From contig NZ_LMPS01000001.1 in NCBI RefSeq assembly GCF_001424405.1, forward strand, positions 1,857,999-1,921,998: DNA of 64,000 bases, in the 5' to 3' direction. Of the stretch, positions 8,575 through 17,965 are shown piece by piece. The notes beneath the pieces were generated by a model. That model was not told the DNA's origin. It did no database searches and saw only the letters and a program-made list of their open reading frames with translations. Position numbers and translations under genes: made by a program. Position 1 is the first letter of the stretch, and the number at the start of each line of letters is the position of its first letter. Source of the DNA: Dyadobacter sp. Leaf189 (lineage in GTDB: Bacteria; Bacteroidota; Bacteroidia; Cytophagales; Spirosomataceae).

Positions 8575-9339
8575 CTAATTGTCAAGCCAGTTTTTGAAAT
8601 CCTGACTTCTGTATTTGCTTATAAAAATCTCCTGTTCGAAAGGAGGCTTTAAAAACACCTGCAAACGGTAGCTGAGCAGGGTTTTTACTTTTTGAATGGA
8701 GTCGATCCGGGCGATCACTTTACGGTTCATCCTGAAAAACTGCGCCGGGTCCAGCACTTCTTCAAGGCTTTCCAGCTTGCTATCCATCAGGTATTTCCTG
8801 CCGTCCGTGCTTACCATAAAAACTACTTTGTCGTCAGCATAGAAATAAGCGACTTCATCTACATTCTTGAAATGAATGGTATCCGCATACCTGACCAGAA
8901 AACGGGTTTTGTATTTTTTGGTCAGCTGCTGTATGGTCGACCGCAGCTTGTCAATGTCCGAAACCGTAATGTTCCTGTGCTGGCGGTTCAGGCTGTGGTA
9001 TTTGTCCAGTGCCCGATTTAAATCCGTTTGGTCCAGCGGTTTGAGCAGGTAGTCAATGCTGTTGATTTTAAATGCCTGCAAGGTATACTGGTCGTAAGCA
9101 GTTGTGAAAATGACCGGGCTCTGCACGGTAACATGCTCAAAAAGGTCAAAGCACAGTCCGTCGGCCAGGTGGATATCGAGCAGCAGCAGGTCGGGTTCCG
9201 GGTTTTGGGTAAACCAGCTGGTTGCTTCTTCCACCGAATCGAGGATATCCAGCACCTGGATTTCCGGATCATATTCGGTCAAAAGCTGGGAAGCTCTTTT
9301 CGCCGAAAGCGCCTCGTCTTCTAAAATAAGTACATTCAT
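8575..9339 (-). CDS. LytTR-family response regulator
   Basis: A 254-residue two-domain regulator. Residues 1-120 are a receiver domain with acidic pocket EDE (7-9), phosphoacceptor Asp55 in LLLLDIHLADG, and the conserved Thr and Lys (TTAYDQYTLQAF, YLLKPL). Residues about 145-254 are a LytTR DNA-binding domain (KNVDEVAYFYADDKVVFM, FFRMNRKVIARIDSI). It lies 45 nt downstream of the LytS-type histidine kinase and should be its cognate partner. The target genes are unknown. Confidence 0.92.
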   Translation of the reverse strand: MNVLILEDEALSAKRASQLLTEYDPEIQVLDILDSVEEATSWFTQNPEPDLLLLDIHLADGLCFDLFEHVTVQSPVIFTTAYDQYTLQAFKINSIDYLLKPLDQTDLNRALDKYHSLNRQHRNITVSDIDKLRSTIQQLTKKYKTRFLVRYADTIHFKNVDEVAYFYADDKVVFMVSTDGRKYLMDSKLESLEEVLDPAQFFRMNRKVIARIDSIQKVKTLLSYRLQVFLKPPFEQEIFISKYRSQDFKNWLDN

Positions 9340-9384
9340 AATTGGTGGGTAAGGGTCGTCGGTCTGCGTATTGCGCTATCTTGT

Positions 9385-10428
9385 TTATGAATTTTGTGAG
9401 TCTGGTTTAAGGTGTATCAATGGGATTGTTACACTGAATGAATGCGCGTCCGTTTCCACGCTGATTCCCTGATGTCCCAGAAAATCGTATCGCCTCGCAA
9501 TGTTGGTCAGACCGAGGTGGGTAGACTGGTCTTCGCTTACCTTCTTCTTTTGCAGATTATTCCTGACCGTAATAGAATCATTATCCAGGCACAGAATCTC
9601 AATGTGCAGCGGCTTGCTTTTGGAAACAATGTTGTGCTTTACTGCATTTTCTACAAGCATTTGCAATGACACCGGGAGAATGTAGGCCGAAAGGCAACCT
9701 TCGGAAATGTTGATATCAATGCTTAAACCGGAATCGAAACGCGTTTTGAGCAGATACAGATAGGAATTGATAAAGCCGATCTCGTCGCGCAAATGCGTCA
9801 GCTCGCTTTCATCACTTTTCAGAATGTATCGGTAAACGTTGGAAAACTGCTTAACAAATTCAATCGAAGCATTGGTATCCTGCCCGATCAGCGCCGTGAG
9901 TACACTCAGGTTATTGAATAAAAAATGTGGGTTGACCTGATTTCTTAAAGATTGAAGCTGGGCCTGGCTACTGATCCGCTTGTAGGTTTCCAGCTGCTGG
10001 TGACTGGATTCCAGCTGCTGCATATAGAGAAAAATGACGTGTATCGTGTTCAGGAACAAATTGATCCGGAAACAGAACATCAGCAGCAGCTTCATCGGCA
10101 GCACCCATTCCTGCCAGTTTGGTGACAAAGCATAATAGGCGGTAGGAATACCGGTTACCAATGCCGCAACTGCTGTGATAACCAGACTTCCCGCAAAGTT
10201 ATACACAATCCGCACCCAGAACGGTTTGATCTCCTGCCTGGAAACCCAATTGTCCCACAGCCGGTTACCCTCCCAAATGGCGGCAGTAACAACCAGAAAT
10301 AGCAGGAAAATCACCCATTTGTCAGCCCCGACATGGTAATAATCAAAAGTTTCGATCAGCAGCGTATTCAGAAACGAATACCCGCCAAGCAGAAACATGA
10401 AAACGTACCGGTACCTGAGCTGGAACAT
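9385..10428 (-). CDS. LytS-type sensor histidine kinase
   Basis: About 347 residues. Four N-terminal membrane helices serve as the sensor region (for example VFMFLLGGYSFLNTLL, VIFLLFLVVTAAIW). A coiled linker rich in Gln and Leu leads to the His_kinase domain (PF06580), whose phosphorylated His sits in NQVNPHFLFNNL. The ATPase part has N-box residues in LVENAVKHN and the glycine loop HLGLTNIARRYDFLG. It phosphorylates the LytTR regulator encoded just downstream. The ATG at 10428 is preferred over a TTG six codons upstream. Confidence 0.9.
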   Translation of the reverse strand: MFQLRYRYVFMFLLGGYSFLNTLLIETFDYYHVGADKWVIFLLFLVVTAAIWEGNRLWDNWVSRQEIKPFWVRIVYNFAGSLVITAVAALVTGIPTAYYALSPNWQEWVLPMKLLLMFCFRINLFLNTIHVIFLYMQQLESSHQQLETYKRISSQAQLQSLRNQVNPHFLFNNLSVLTALIGQDTNASIEFVKQFSNVYRYILKSDESELTHLRDEIGFINSYLYLLKTRFDSGLSIDINISEGCLSAYILPVSLQMLVENAVKHNIVSKSKPLHIEILCLDNDSITVRNNLQKKKVSEDQSTHLGLTNIARRYDFLGHQGISVETDAHSFSVTIPLIHLKPDSQNS

Positions 10429-10455
10429 AATCCTGGGGATGATCAATAAAAAACG

Positions 10456-10496
10456 AAGATTGGCAAGTTAGCGGAGTACGCCAGTTTGCCAATCTT
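10456..10496 (-). terminator. Rho-independent terminator of the FAS1 gene
   Basis: On the minus strand, 11-bp arms (10486-10496 and 10456-10466) enclose a 19-nt loop and are followed by CGTTTTTTATT. It lies 14 nt past the FAS1 stop codon and just ahead of the histidine kinase gene, so it should insulate the two units. Confidence 0.75.
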
Positions 10497-10509
10497 TCGT
10501 AAGACTTTA

Positions 10510-11460
10510 TTAAGGCATTAACACCTTGTCAATTACATGTATCACGCCGTTTGTCGCGAGAATATTGGCAGCCGTGATGTTGGATGCGCCACTTGTTTTT
10601 CCTACCACTTTTGCTCCGCCTGAGAGGTCAAAGGTTAGCGTACCGGTTGTATTTGCCGTTTGTACCGGCGCTGTTACGTTAGGCAGGTCGGTAGAAAACA
10701 CGCGGTTTGGAATCACGTGGTAAAGCAGTACGCTGGTCAGCAGCGCGCGGTTGGCAGGTGCCAGCAGGGTTGCTTTCGGAGCGGTTTTGTACAGCTCACG
10801 GAAAGCCGCGTTGGTAGGTGCAAACACAGTTAACCCGCTCGCAGCCGACGAAAGTGCCGTCGCAACCGCCGGGTCGGCTGCCAGTACCAATGAAACCAGC
10901 TCAGTGAAATTCGTATCTGCCTGAGCGATTTCCACCAAGGATCTGGTAGGAGGCACGATCACATTGTCGATCACGTGGATCACCCCGTTTGAAGCGGGCA
11001 CGTCGGTAGCAATGACCTTGATGTTACCATTGATAAAAACACCGTCTGCATTCTTGGACAGATAGATGTCATTGTTTGTATTGACCGTTTCCACAGTGCC
11101 GCTTTTCACATCAGCAGCCTTCACTGATCCGTTGATCACATGGGAAGTGAGGATAGGAGTGAGGGCGTCTTTGGTCAATGTGGTAAGGCTGCTGATACCG
11201 GCTTTTGTAAATGCATTGTTATTGGGCGCAAATACCGTGAACGGACCTGCTCCCTGCAGGGTGCTCACCAGTTCCGCTTTTGTAAGTGCGGCTACAAGCG
11301 TTGAAAACTGAGGGTCGGCCGAGGCCACTGCGGGAATATTCCCTGTCGCCGGGTTCACTGGCTGATCATCGTCGTCGTCATTGCAGGACGCGAGCGAAAA
11401 AGCCATTAAAGCCGCCACCATACACGTTTTCAGGGTTTGGTTTCTAAGCATTGTTTTCAT
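10510..11460 (-). CDS. FAS1 (fasciclin) domain lipoprotein, two domains
   Basis: About 316 residues. The type II signal peptide ends in LASC, followed by an acidic run (NDDDDD) that in Bacteroidota favours surface export of lipoproteins. Two fasciclin repeats follow, roughly residues 40-180 and 185-316. Each has the H1 segment (FSTLVAALTKAELVSTL, FTELVSLVLAADPAVATAL), the FAPTN/FAPNN box and the H2 box GVIHVIDNV / GVIHVIDKV. Such proteins are thought to mediate adhesion. The ATG at 11460 is chosen over the longer frame because it opens directly into the signal peptide. A terminator follows. Confidence 0.88.
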   Translation of the reverse strand: MKTMLRNQTLKTCMVAALMAFSLASCNDDDDDQPVNPATGNIPAVASADPQFSTLVAALTKAELVSTLQGAGPFTVFAPNNNAFTKAGISSLTTLTKDALTPILTSHVINGSVKAADVKSGTVETVNTNNDIYLSKNADGVFINGNIKVIATDVPASNGVIHVIDNVIVPPTRSLVEIAQADTNFTELVSLVLAADPAVATALSSAASGLTVFAPTNAAFRELYKTAPKATLLAPANRALLTSVLLYHVIPNRVFSTDLPNVTAPVQTANTTGTLTFDLSGGAKVVGKTSGASNITAANILATNGVIHVIDKVLMP

Positions 11461-11620
11461 GTTTTTAAATGTTGAAAGTTGTGAAAGATGAATAAACATT
11501 CACCTAAGCAACCTGAGAACAAACTGAATCTGTTCCGTCCCAGGAGCCAACAGTCAACCTCAGAGCGTGAAGTGGTAAATAATGGAAGTGAATGGGAGAT
11601 TTTTCTTCCTCAAAACCACA

Positions 11621-11653
11621 AAAAAAACCCCGGTCGTTTCGGGCCGGGGTTTG
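11621..11653 (-). terminator. Rho-independent terminator of the repeat-rich secreted protein gene
   Basis: A GC-rich stem AAACCCCGG / CCGGGGTTT is followed, on the minus strand, by a run of seven T residues at 11621-11627. It lies about 20 nt past the stop of the repeat protein gene. Confidence 0.8.
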
Positions 11654-11674
11654 AGTACTTGCTTTGCTTTCTGA

Positions 11675-12199
11675 CTAGTTCTGATCGGAAGTGCCTTTTT
11701 TGTCTTTGCGCTTCTTTTTAGAACGGTCATCGGACATGTCCGACTTGCCCGTTGTTCCGTTACCAGAGCTTTCGTTCAGGTTACTTTTTGTTGAATCCAT
11801 TTCGCTGGTCGTAGTTGAGCTGCCGTTGAACGGACTTCCGTTTCGCTGTCCTGTAGGATTGATCGCGTTGTTGGTTGTGCTGTTATTCCGCGTTGCCGGA
11901 TTCGAGTTATCCTGCATGTTGCTGTTGTTCTGCGTTGCGGGAATGCTACTCTCATTCGTATTACGCTGTCCGGTAGGATTGATCGCGTTGTTCGTCGTGC
12001 TGTTGTTCTGCGTTCCGAAAGCGGATGATCCCTGCTGGGTAGTAGTGTTCGTGCCTTGCTGGGTTGTAGTGCTGGTTCCCTGCTGGGTTGTTGTGCTTGT
12101 TCCCTGTTTTGGGGTAGTTTGGTTGGTCGTGCTTTGAGCGTAAAGCGTTCCGCCTGCTAACAGCATAAGAGCGGCGATCCCGGTTGTTAATTTTTTCAT
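11675..12199 (-). CDS. Secreted low-complexity Gln/Thr/Asn repeat protein
   Basis: A 174-residue protein with a signal peptide (cleavage near LYAQ). The first mature part carries tandem QGTSTTTQ-type repeats. Two near-identical copies of NNSTTNNAINPTGQRN follow, separated by an NESSIPATQNNSN spacer. The C-terminus switches to a Ser/Asp-rich and then strongly basic tail (RSKKKRKDKKGT). No catalytic domain is evident. It is probably an intrinsically disordered periplasmic or surface protein. Its leader contains an exact copy of the TTCATCAACAA motif found repeatedly in the prophage. A strong terminator follows, so it is a one-gene unit. Confidence 0.7.
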   Translation of the reverse strand: MKKLTTGIAALMLLAGGTLYAQSTTNQTTPKQGTSTTTQQGTSTTTQQGTNTTTQQGSSAFGTQNNSTTNNAINPTGQRNTNESSIPATQNNSNMQDNSNPATRNNSTTNNAINPTGQRNGSPFNGSSTTTSEMDSTKSNLNESSGNGTTGKSDMSDDRSKKKRKDKKGTSDQN

Positions 12200-12211
12200 G
12201 ATAATAACTTA

Positions 12212-12222
12212 TTGTTGATGAA
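12212..12222 (-). promoter_or_regulatory. Leader motif TTCATCAACAA before a host gene
   Basis: On the minus strand this exact 11-mer lies 12 nt ahead of the ATG of the repeat-protein gene, the same spacing as in the phage copies. It shows the motif is not phage-exclusive. Confidence 0.5.
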
Positions 12223-12290
12223 TACGGGATGCTTATCAATTTCCGTTCCAGCAACCAAGCCGCATTGAAATAGAGCTTGCTTTTCAAATC

Positions 12291-12644
12291 TCACTTTTGA
12301 TCTGATGAAACTATCACCGTTTCCATATCGCGGTGCTCCACGGTAATATTCACGGAGCGTTCGCCTTTTGGGCGGGTGCGATGGATCGTGTTCCTGGGAA
12401 TTGTCAGCAGCTGGCCTGGTAGTAATTCAATCGTTTCCGCTTCGAGATCGACCAGCAAAATACCTTCGATGGTCATGAAAGTCTCGTCAGAATTTGGGTG
12501 GTAATGCCAGTCATAAGTCCCGGTCATCACGCTAAGCCTTACCACGTGGTCATTTACTTCGGACACCGTGAAATTGGCGTAGCTTTCTTCCACCGAACCG
12601 GCCAGGATTCCGAGGTTAATTTTTGCGATGGCAGGTACTTTCAT
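12291..12644 (-). CDS. Small cupin-domain protein
   Basis: A 117-residue single-domain cupin. Motif 1 is visible as WHYHPNSDETFMTIEG, giving two His and one Glu ligand, and motif 2 as IPRNTIHRTRP with the fourth ligand His. The fold would bind a metal and act on or sense a small molecule, but the substrate is unknown. It diverges from the S41 peptidase gene across about 146 bp that must contain both promoters. Confidence 0.82.
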   Translation of the reverse strand: MKVPAIAKINLGILAGSVEESYANFTVSEVNDHVVRLSVMTGTYDWHYHPNSDETFMTIEGILLVDLEAETIELLPGQLLTIPRNTIHRTRPKGERSVNITVEHRDMETVIVSSDQK

Positions 12645-12790
12645 TACTTCTGGTCAGATCAAATGTGAGCTAAAAACGGTACTGCCATATTCGCAATTCC
12701 TGGCTAATAATGCAATCTTTTTGCTTTCGGGCAGAAGTAAAGCGGCGGTCGGGGTAACTTATGATCTGGAATTAAAATATTAAACAAATC

Positions 12791-14119
12791 GTGTTCTTCA
12801 GGTTTACCGGCAAGTCAAGCTTGCTCTTTTGTCTTTTTTCAGTTCTTCTTTACGGCTGCGGATCCGAATTACAGGATAGTTTATATCAAAAGCTCTGGAC
12901 TGGAACCGTGAGTGCGCCCGGCCAAAGCATTACACTGCATTTCGCATTTGAAAAACCATTGATCGGAAGTTTGAAATGTCACATTTCCATTCCCGGGCAG
13001 CAGATGTTTGAACTACCCGCATCGGATTGCCAGGTTAATGGTGACAGCCTGTTTCTGGAATTTTCCGAAGGAATGAATGCAAAGTTTCGGGGCAAAATAG
13101 GCGCGGGGCAAATCTCCGGCAAATGGATGCAGGCCAACCACACTTTCCCGCTCTCATTGGCCAAATCAGACAGGAACTTATACCAGCTTTATGCAGCCAA
13201 TGCACTTGATATCGCCGAAAAGAACGCGCTCAACAGCAGAAATATAGATTGGAAAATGCTCAGGGACAGTGTTTCAATAATTGCCGGCAACGCGACGAAC
13301 ATCGAAGAATTGATTCCTGCATTACAGACAGTCCTCCGCAGCTTGCAGGATAAACACGGATTTGTGTATTTCAACAACAAAAGCGCAGGTTATAAAAATG
13401 ATGATCCTGATCGTGTAAGTCCCGCATTGAGAAAGGCGGCTTACGGGAATGACAAGGATATTGTCTCCATTGCGGTCAACGATTCCATTGCCTACCTGCG
13501 GATTCCGACAAGCCCGGATTTCCAGTCGGGAAAAGAGGAAGCATACAATCAACAGATCCAGAAACAGGTGTGCGACCTTCTCGACAAAAACATCAGGCAC
13601 TGGATCATTGATCTGAGGCTGAATTACGGTGGCAGTATGTTTGCCATGCTGGGCGGATTGAACAAGCTGCTGGGCGATGGTACTATCGGCTCTTTTGTAA
13701 ACCGGGACGGTAAAGATCCGCGAAACTGGATTATGAAAGGGGGCAATTTCTATGATCAGCAGGAACAGCGAACATCCTCGGGCATGCGCTGCAAGTCGCA
13801 GACCAGACCCGGGAAAATCGCAGTGCTCACGGGACCAATCACCGCCAGCAGCGGAGAAGCAGTCGCAGTTGCATTCAGAAGCCTGGATAACAGCAGGATT
13901 TTCGGAGAACCAACGAAAGGTTTTACAACAGCGTTAAGCGGATTTAACATCGGAAAGGAGCTTATGTTCTTCATCTCAACAGGCTACTATTCGGATGCAA
14001 AAGGTCACGTGTACAAACAAGGCGTTGTGCCCGACACGCAAATCGAAGGCGGTGACAATTTCACAGAGATCCTGAAAGATGAAAAGGTAAAGGCTGCTGT
14101 CGGCTGGATAGGGAGGTAA
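12791..14119 (+). CDS. S41-family peptidase lipoprotein
   Basis: A 442-residue protein beginning at a GTG. The N-terminus has a lipobox (SVLLYGC). Residues about 25-125 form a beta-rich N-terminal domain. The C-terminal half is an S41 (tail-specific protease/TSPc) fold with IAYLRIPTSPDF, the strand HWIIDLRLNYGGSMFAML, and the nucleophile region AVLTGPITASSGEAVAVAF, where the second Ser of ASSGE is the likely catalytic residue. No PDZ domain is obvious. It should act on peptides in the periplasm. The M13 peptidase gene starts 59 nt downstream, so the two may be co-transcribed. Confidence 0.85.
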   Translation: MFFRFTGKSSLLFCLFSVLLYGCGSELQDSLYQKLWTGTVSAPGQSITLHFAFEKPLIGSLKCHISIPGQQMFELPASDCQVNGDSLFLEFSEGMNAKFRGKIGAGQISGKWMQANHTFPLSLAKSDRNLYQLYAANALDIAEKNALNSRNIDWKMLRDSVSIIAGNATNIEELIPALQTVLRSLQDKHGFVYFNNKSAGYKNDDPDRVSPALRKAAYGNDKDIVSIAVNDSIAYLRIPTSPDFQSGKEEAYNQQIQKQVCDLLDKNIRHWIIDLRLNYGGSMFAMLGGLNKLLGDGTIGSFVNRDGKDPRNWIMKGGNFYDQQEQRTSSGMRCKSQTRPGKIAVLTGPITASSGEAVAVAFRSLDNSRIFGEPTKGFTTALSGFNIGKELMFFISTGYYSDAKGHVYKQGVVPDTQIEGGDNFTEILKDEKVKAAVGWIGR

Positions 14120-14178
14120 GAACCAGTTATTACCGCGGGAACGATGGGTAAAAGAAGTTTTTTACTACTTTCCAGATT

Positions 14179-16197
14179 ATGAAACAGATATACCTGCTCG
14201 CGTTTATCCTCCTGGCCGCCGGCGCCTGCCGCCAGAAGTCCGAATCCGGCGAAAGCCGTGTTGTGATCTCCGGAATTGATTCTACCAAGAAGCCGGGAGA
14301 TGATTTCTTTATCTACGCGAACGGTATCTGGTACGATACGATCCGCATTCCCGACAGCCAGACCGGCGTAGGTTCTTATTCATTTCTCAACTATCCCCAG
14401 CGCACGCGCCTGCAGGGTATCCTGGACAGTATTTCGGCAGCTAGTAATGTAGCAGGCAGTGTGGAGCAGAAAGTAGGCGACTTTTATGCCTCGGGCATGG
14501 ATACCGCAACAATCAACAAGCGTGGGCACCAGCCTCTCCAACCGCTTCTTTCCCGCATTGATGCGATCAGTGATGTACCGTCGCTTTTGAAGCTGGTCGC
14601 TGAGGAGCAAAAGGCCGGGAATGGTTCGATAGTTGGATTTTACGTGGGGCCTGATGATAAACAGAGTACCGTTAACATTGCACAGTTTTACCAGACGGGC
14701 ATTGGTTTGCCGGAACGCGATTATTATTTCAAAAGCGATTCAACTACAACCGGGATCCAGAAAGCATATCTGGCATATCTGACGCGGCTTTTTGAACTGT
14801 CGGGCACAGCAGCCGAAGTTGCGCGGAAGAATGCGGCGCTTACCTATGAGATTGAAAAGCAATTCGCTTCTGCGCACAGGACCAACGTTGCGCTCAGGGA
14901 TGTGAAGGCCAACTATAATAAGCTCGCAGTAGCTGCGCTTTCAAAGAAACATCCGAACCTGAACTGGGCGGGATTATTAAATGTGCTGGGTGCCAAAGTC
15001 GATTCCGTCAACGTAGGGCAGCCGGGTTATTATGACAAGCTGAATACTATGTTGAAGTCGGTGCCACTGGCCGACTGGAAGATTTACCTGAAAGCGCATG
15101 CATTGAGTAATTATGCCGATTTCCTGAGCCAGCCTTTTGTCGATGCATCTTTTGATTATACCAAAATCCTGACCGGACAGGCGGTCAAGCAAACGCGGGC
15201 GGAGGAAATGACGCAGGCGATCGATCAGTCGCTCGGTGATGCACTGGCGCAGTTATATGTCAAAAAGTATTTCCCCGAATCCGCCAAGAAGCGGATGGCA
15301 GTATTGGTTGAAAATCTCAAAAAGGCATTTGAAGCCCGCATTGACCGGCTTGACTGGATGAGCGATTCCACCAAGGCAAAAGCGAAAGACAAGCTGCACG
15401 CATTCTCGCAAAAAATCGGGTACCCGGATAAATGGAGAGATTACACGCAGGTAACCGTGAAGCGCGGGACATATTTTGAAAACCGCCTTTCGGCTGACAA
15501 AAACGAGTATCTGTATAACCTGAACAAGCTCGGCAAGCCTGTGGACCGCACCGAGTGGCACACCACGCCGCCGACTGTAACTGCCTACAACAATCCGCCC
15601 CTGAATGAGATCGTGTTCCCGGCAGGTATTTTACAGCCGCCTTATTTTGACGTCAATGCAGACGACGCGCTGAACTACGGCGGGATCGGCATGGTGATCG
15701 GTCACGAGATCACGCATTCGTTCGACGACCAGGGTGCGCAGTACGACAAAGCCGGTAATGTTACTGACTGGTGGACCAAAGCCGATTACGCCAAGTTCAA
15801 AGCCAGAACGCAGCAGGTAATTGATCAGTACAATGCATTCACGGTGCTGGACTCCATGCACATCAAAGGCGCATTGACAGTTGGTGAAAACACAGCTGAT
15901 ATTGCAGGCGTTGCGATTGCCTACGATGCATTCAAGCTGACCGAGCAGGGAAAGGATACCACCAGGCTGGACGGTTTTACACCCGATCAACGATTCTTTA
16001 TCTCCATTGCGCGCATCTGGCGCGTGAAAACCCGGGATGCATATATGTCGATGTACGTCAACACCAATCCGCATTCGCCGGCCAAATGGCGGGTGAACGG
16101 ACCTTTGATGAACTTTACGCCATTTTATAAAGCCTTCAATTTGCAGCCAGGTGACAAGATGTACAAACCAGAAAAAGACCGGATCACAGTCTGGTAG
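14179..16197 (+). CDS. M13-family metallopeptidase (neprilysin/PepO-like)
   Basis: A 672-residue lipoprotein zinc endopeptidase. The signal peptide ends in AAGAC. The N-terminal M13 domain opens with the typical KKPGDDFFIYANGIWYD. The catalytic domain carries HEITH (in MVIGHEITHSFDDQGAQYD), the third zinc ligand Glu in GENTADIAGVAIAYDAF, and the substrate-binding segment AYNNPPLNEIVFPAGILQPP. The C-terminus ends in YKPEKDRITVW, close to the family's conserved CxVW end. Length is normal. It should cleave peptides in the periplasm or at the surface, together with the upstream S41 enzyme. Confidence 0.93.
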   Translation: MKQIYLLAFILLAAGACRQKSESGESRVVISGIDSTKKPGDDFFIYANGIWYDTIRIPDSQTGVGSYSFLNYPQRTRLQGILDSISAASNVAGSVEQKVGDFYASGMDTATINKRGHQPLQPLLSRIDAISDVPSLLKLVAEEQKAGNGSIVGFYVGPDDKQSTVNIAQFYQTGIGLPERDYYFKSDSTTTGIQKAYLAYLTRLFELSGTAAEVARKNAALTYEIEKQFASAHRTNVALRDVKANYNKLAVAALSKKHPNLNWAGLLNVLGAKVDSVNVGQPGYYDKLNTMLKSVPLADWKIYLKAHALSNYADFLSQPFVDASFDYTKILTGQAVKQTRAEEMTQAIDQSLGDALAQLYVKKYFPESAKKRMAVLVENLKKAFEARIDRLDWMSDSTKAKAKDKLHAFSQKIGYPDKWRDYTQVTVKRGTYFENRLSADKNEYLYNLNKLGKPVDRTEWHTTPPTVTAYNNPPLNEIVFPAGILQPPYFDVNADDALNYGGIGMVIGHEITHSFDDQGAQYDKAGNVTDWWTKADYAKFKARTQQVIDQYNAFTVLDSMHIKGALTVGENTADIAGVAIAYDAFKLTEQGKDTTRLDGFTPDQRFFISIARIWRVKTRDAYMSMYVNTNPHSPAKWRVNGPLMNFTPFYKAFNLQPGDKMYKPEKDRITVW

Positions 16198-16230
16198 AAG
16201 GTACTGTATCTACGTCGCTGCACTCCATTG

Positions 16231-17964
16231 ATGAAAAACTTAGCTGCTAAACCGTTTCAAATGCTTTCAGGTAAAATATTCAGGATTGCGCTGTTTAATG
16301 CGGCATTATGGTCAGCGTTCGCCCTTCCTGCATTTAGTCAGGAAACGCCAAATCCAGTCAGGATAGAAGTTGATCTGTCCAGGGTTAAAGCACCTATGCA
16401 GCCTATCTGGGCGTTTTTCGGCTACGATGAGCCGAACTATACCTATATGAAGGATGGTAAAAAGCTGCTGACTGAAATTTCACAATTGAGCAAAGTGCCG
16501 GTGTATGTCCGCGCCCACAGCTTGCTGGTAACCGGCGACGGTGGGGCAGGACTCAAATGGGGCTCCACAAATGCTTACACGGAAGATGCGCAGGGTAACC
16601 CGGTTTACGACTGGAAAATTGTTGACAAGATCTTTGATACCTACATTGAAAGGGGCATGAAGCCCATCGCGCAAATCGGGTTTATGCCGCAGGCGCTTTC
16701 CACGAAACCCGAGCCCTACCGCCACCACTGGAAGCCGGGAGACGATTATAACGACATTTACCTGGGCTGGGCCTATCCGCCGAAAGATTATAAAAAATGG
16801 GCGGAGCTGGTGTACCAATGGGTGAAACACTCGGTCGCACGATATGGGCAAAAGAAGGTGGAAAGCTGGTACTGGGAGCTTTGGAACGAGCCGAATATCA
16901 GCTACTGGAAAGGTACCGTTGATGAATACATCAAATTATACGATTACACGGCAGATGCTGTAAAGCGCGCATTGCCCACTGCGAAAATCGGTGGCCCGGA
17001 GGTAACCGGACCAGGTTGGGACAAATCAGAGAAGTTTATGCGGACTTTCCTCGACCACGTGACCAAGGGCAAGAACTATGCAACAGGCAAAACGGGCACA
17101 CCGATCGACTTCATTACCTATCACGCAAAAGGTGCGCCGAAAATCGTGGACGGACATGTACAGATGAACATGGGTACGCAGCTGCGCGACCTGGATAAGG
17201 GTTTTGAAATAGTAGCCTCTTACCCCACCTTGAAAAAGCTTCCCATTATCATCGGTGAGTCAGATCCCGAAGGTTGCGCGGCCTGCTCGGAAGATGTAAG
17301 TCCGCAAAATGCTTACCGGAATGGTACCATGTATTCGAGCTACACGGCGGCTTCATTTGCGAGAAAATATGAACTGGCAGAGGCAAGAGGAGTGAACCTG
17401 CTGGGCGCGGTAAGCTGGTCTTTCGAGTTTGAAGACCAGGCCTGGTTCCGCGGCTTTCGTGACCTGGCTACCAACGGGGTAGACAAGCCCGTGCTCAATG
17501 TATTCCGTATGTTTGGTTTGATGGAAGGAAACCGTGTCGAAGTAAAACAGAACCTCGCCTATAATTTTCTGAAAGTAAGGGACGAGAGTGTCCGCGGTGA
17601 GGCTGATATCAATGGTATCGCCTCCAAGGCATCGAATGCAGCCGCTGTTATGGTTTGGAATTACCATGATGATAATGTGCCGGCGGCGGATGCGAATATC
17701 CAGGTGGCTGTAAGCGGCCTGCCAGCGCGGGAGGTGCTGATGTACCATTACCGGATTGATAAGGAGAACAGCAATTCGTATGAAGCATGGAAAGCAATGG
17801 GATCGCCGAAGCAGCCCACAGCCGAGCAGATCAGGTTACTTGAAAAAGCCGGCCAGCTTTCCCTGCTTACTTCTCCGGAATGGATCAGGCCGAAAGCTGG
17901 CCAGGCTATGATAGAAATGCAGCTGCCACGCCAGGGCGTTTCGCTGCTGCATTTCAAATGGTAA
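16231..17964 (+). CDS. GH39-like glycoside hydrolase (beta-xylosidase type)
   Basis: About 577 residues with a signal peptide (cleavage after AFSQ). The TIM barrel spans roughly residues 30-420. The acid/base Glu is in WYWELWNEPNISYWKG and the probable nucleophile Glu in PIIIGESDPEGCAAC. A C-terminal beta domain follows. These features match GH39 and related clan A enzymes acting on beta-xylosides or related glycans. The ATG at 16231 is preferred to the TTG immediately before it. The gene converges with the PorT-like gene, with the stops only 1 nt apart. Confidence 0.8.
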   Translation: MKNLAAKPFQMLSGKIFRIALFNAALWSAFALPAFSQETPNPVRIEVDLSRVKAPMQPIWAFFGYDEPNYTYMKDGKKLLTEISQLSKVPVYVRAHSLLVTGDGGAGLKWGSTNAYTEDAQGNPVYDWKIVDKIFDTYIERGMKPIAQIGFMPQALSTKPEPYRHHWKPGDDYNDIYLGWAYPPKDYKKWAELVYQWVKHSVARYGQKKVESWYWELWNEPNISYWKGTVDEYIKLYDYTADAVKRALPTAKIGGPEVTGPGWDKSEKFMRTFLDHVTKGKNYATGKTGTPIDFITYHAKGAPKIVDGHVQMNMGTQLRDLDKGFEIVASYPTLKKLPIIIGESDPEGCAACSEDVSPQNAYRNGTMYSSYTAASFARKYELAEARGVNLLGAVSWSFEFEDQAWFRGFRDLATNGVDKPVLNVFRMFGLMEGNRVEVKQNLAYNFLKVRDESVRGEADINGIASKASNAAAVMVWNYHDDNVPAADANIQVAVSGLPAREVLMYHYRIDKENSNSYEAWKAMGSPKQPTAEQIRLLEKAGQLSLLTSPEWIRPKAGQAMIEMQLPRQGVSLLHFKW

Positions 17965-17965
17965 A

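Noticed and set aside
11691..12137. 148-codon frame antisense to the repeat protein
   Set aside because: It is a product of the repetitive DNA in the opposite strand, with leucine/valine runs and no protein-like order.
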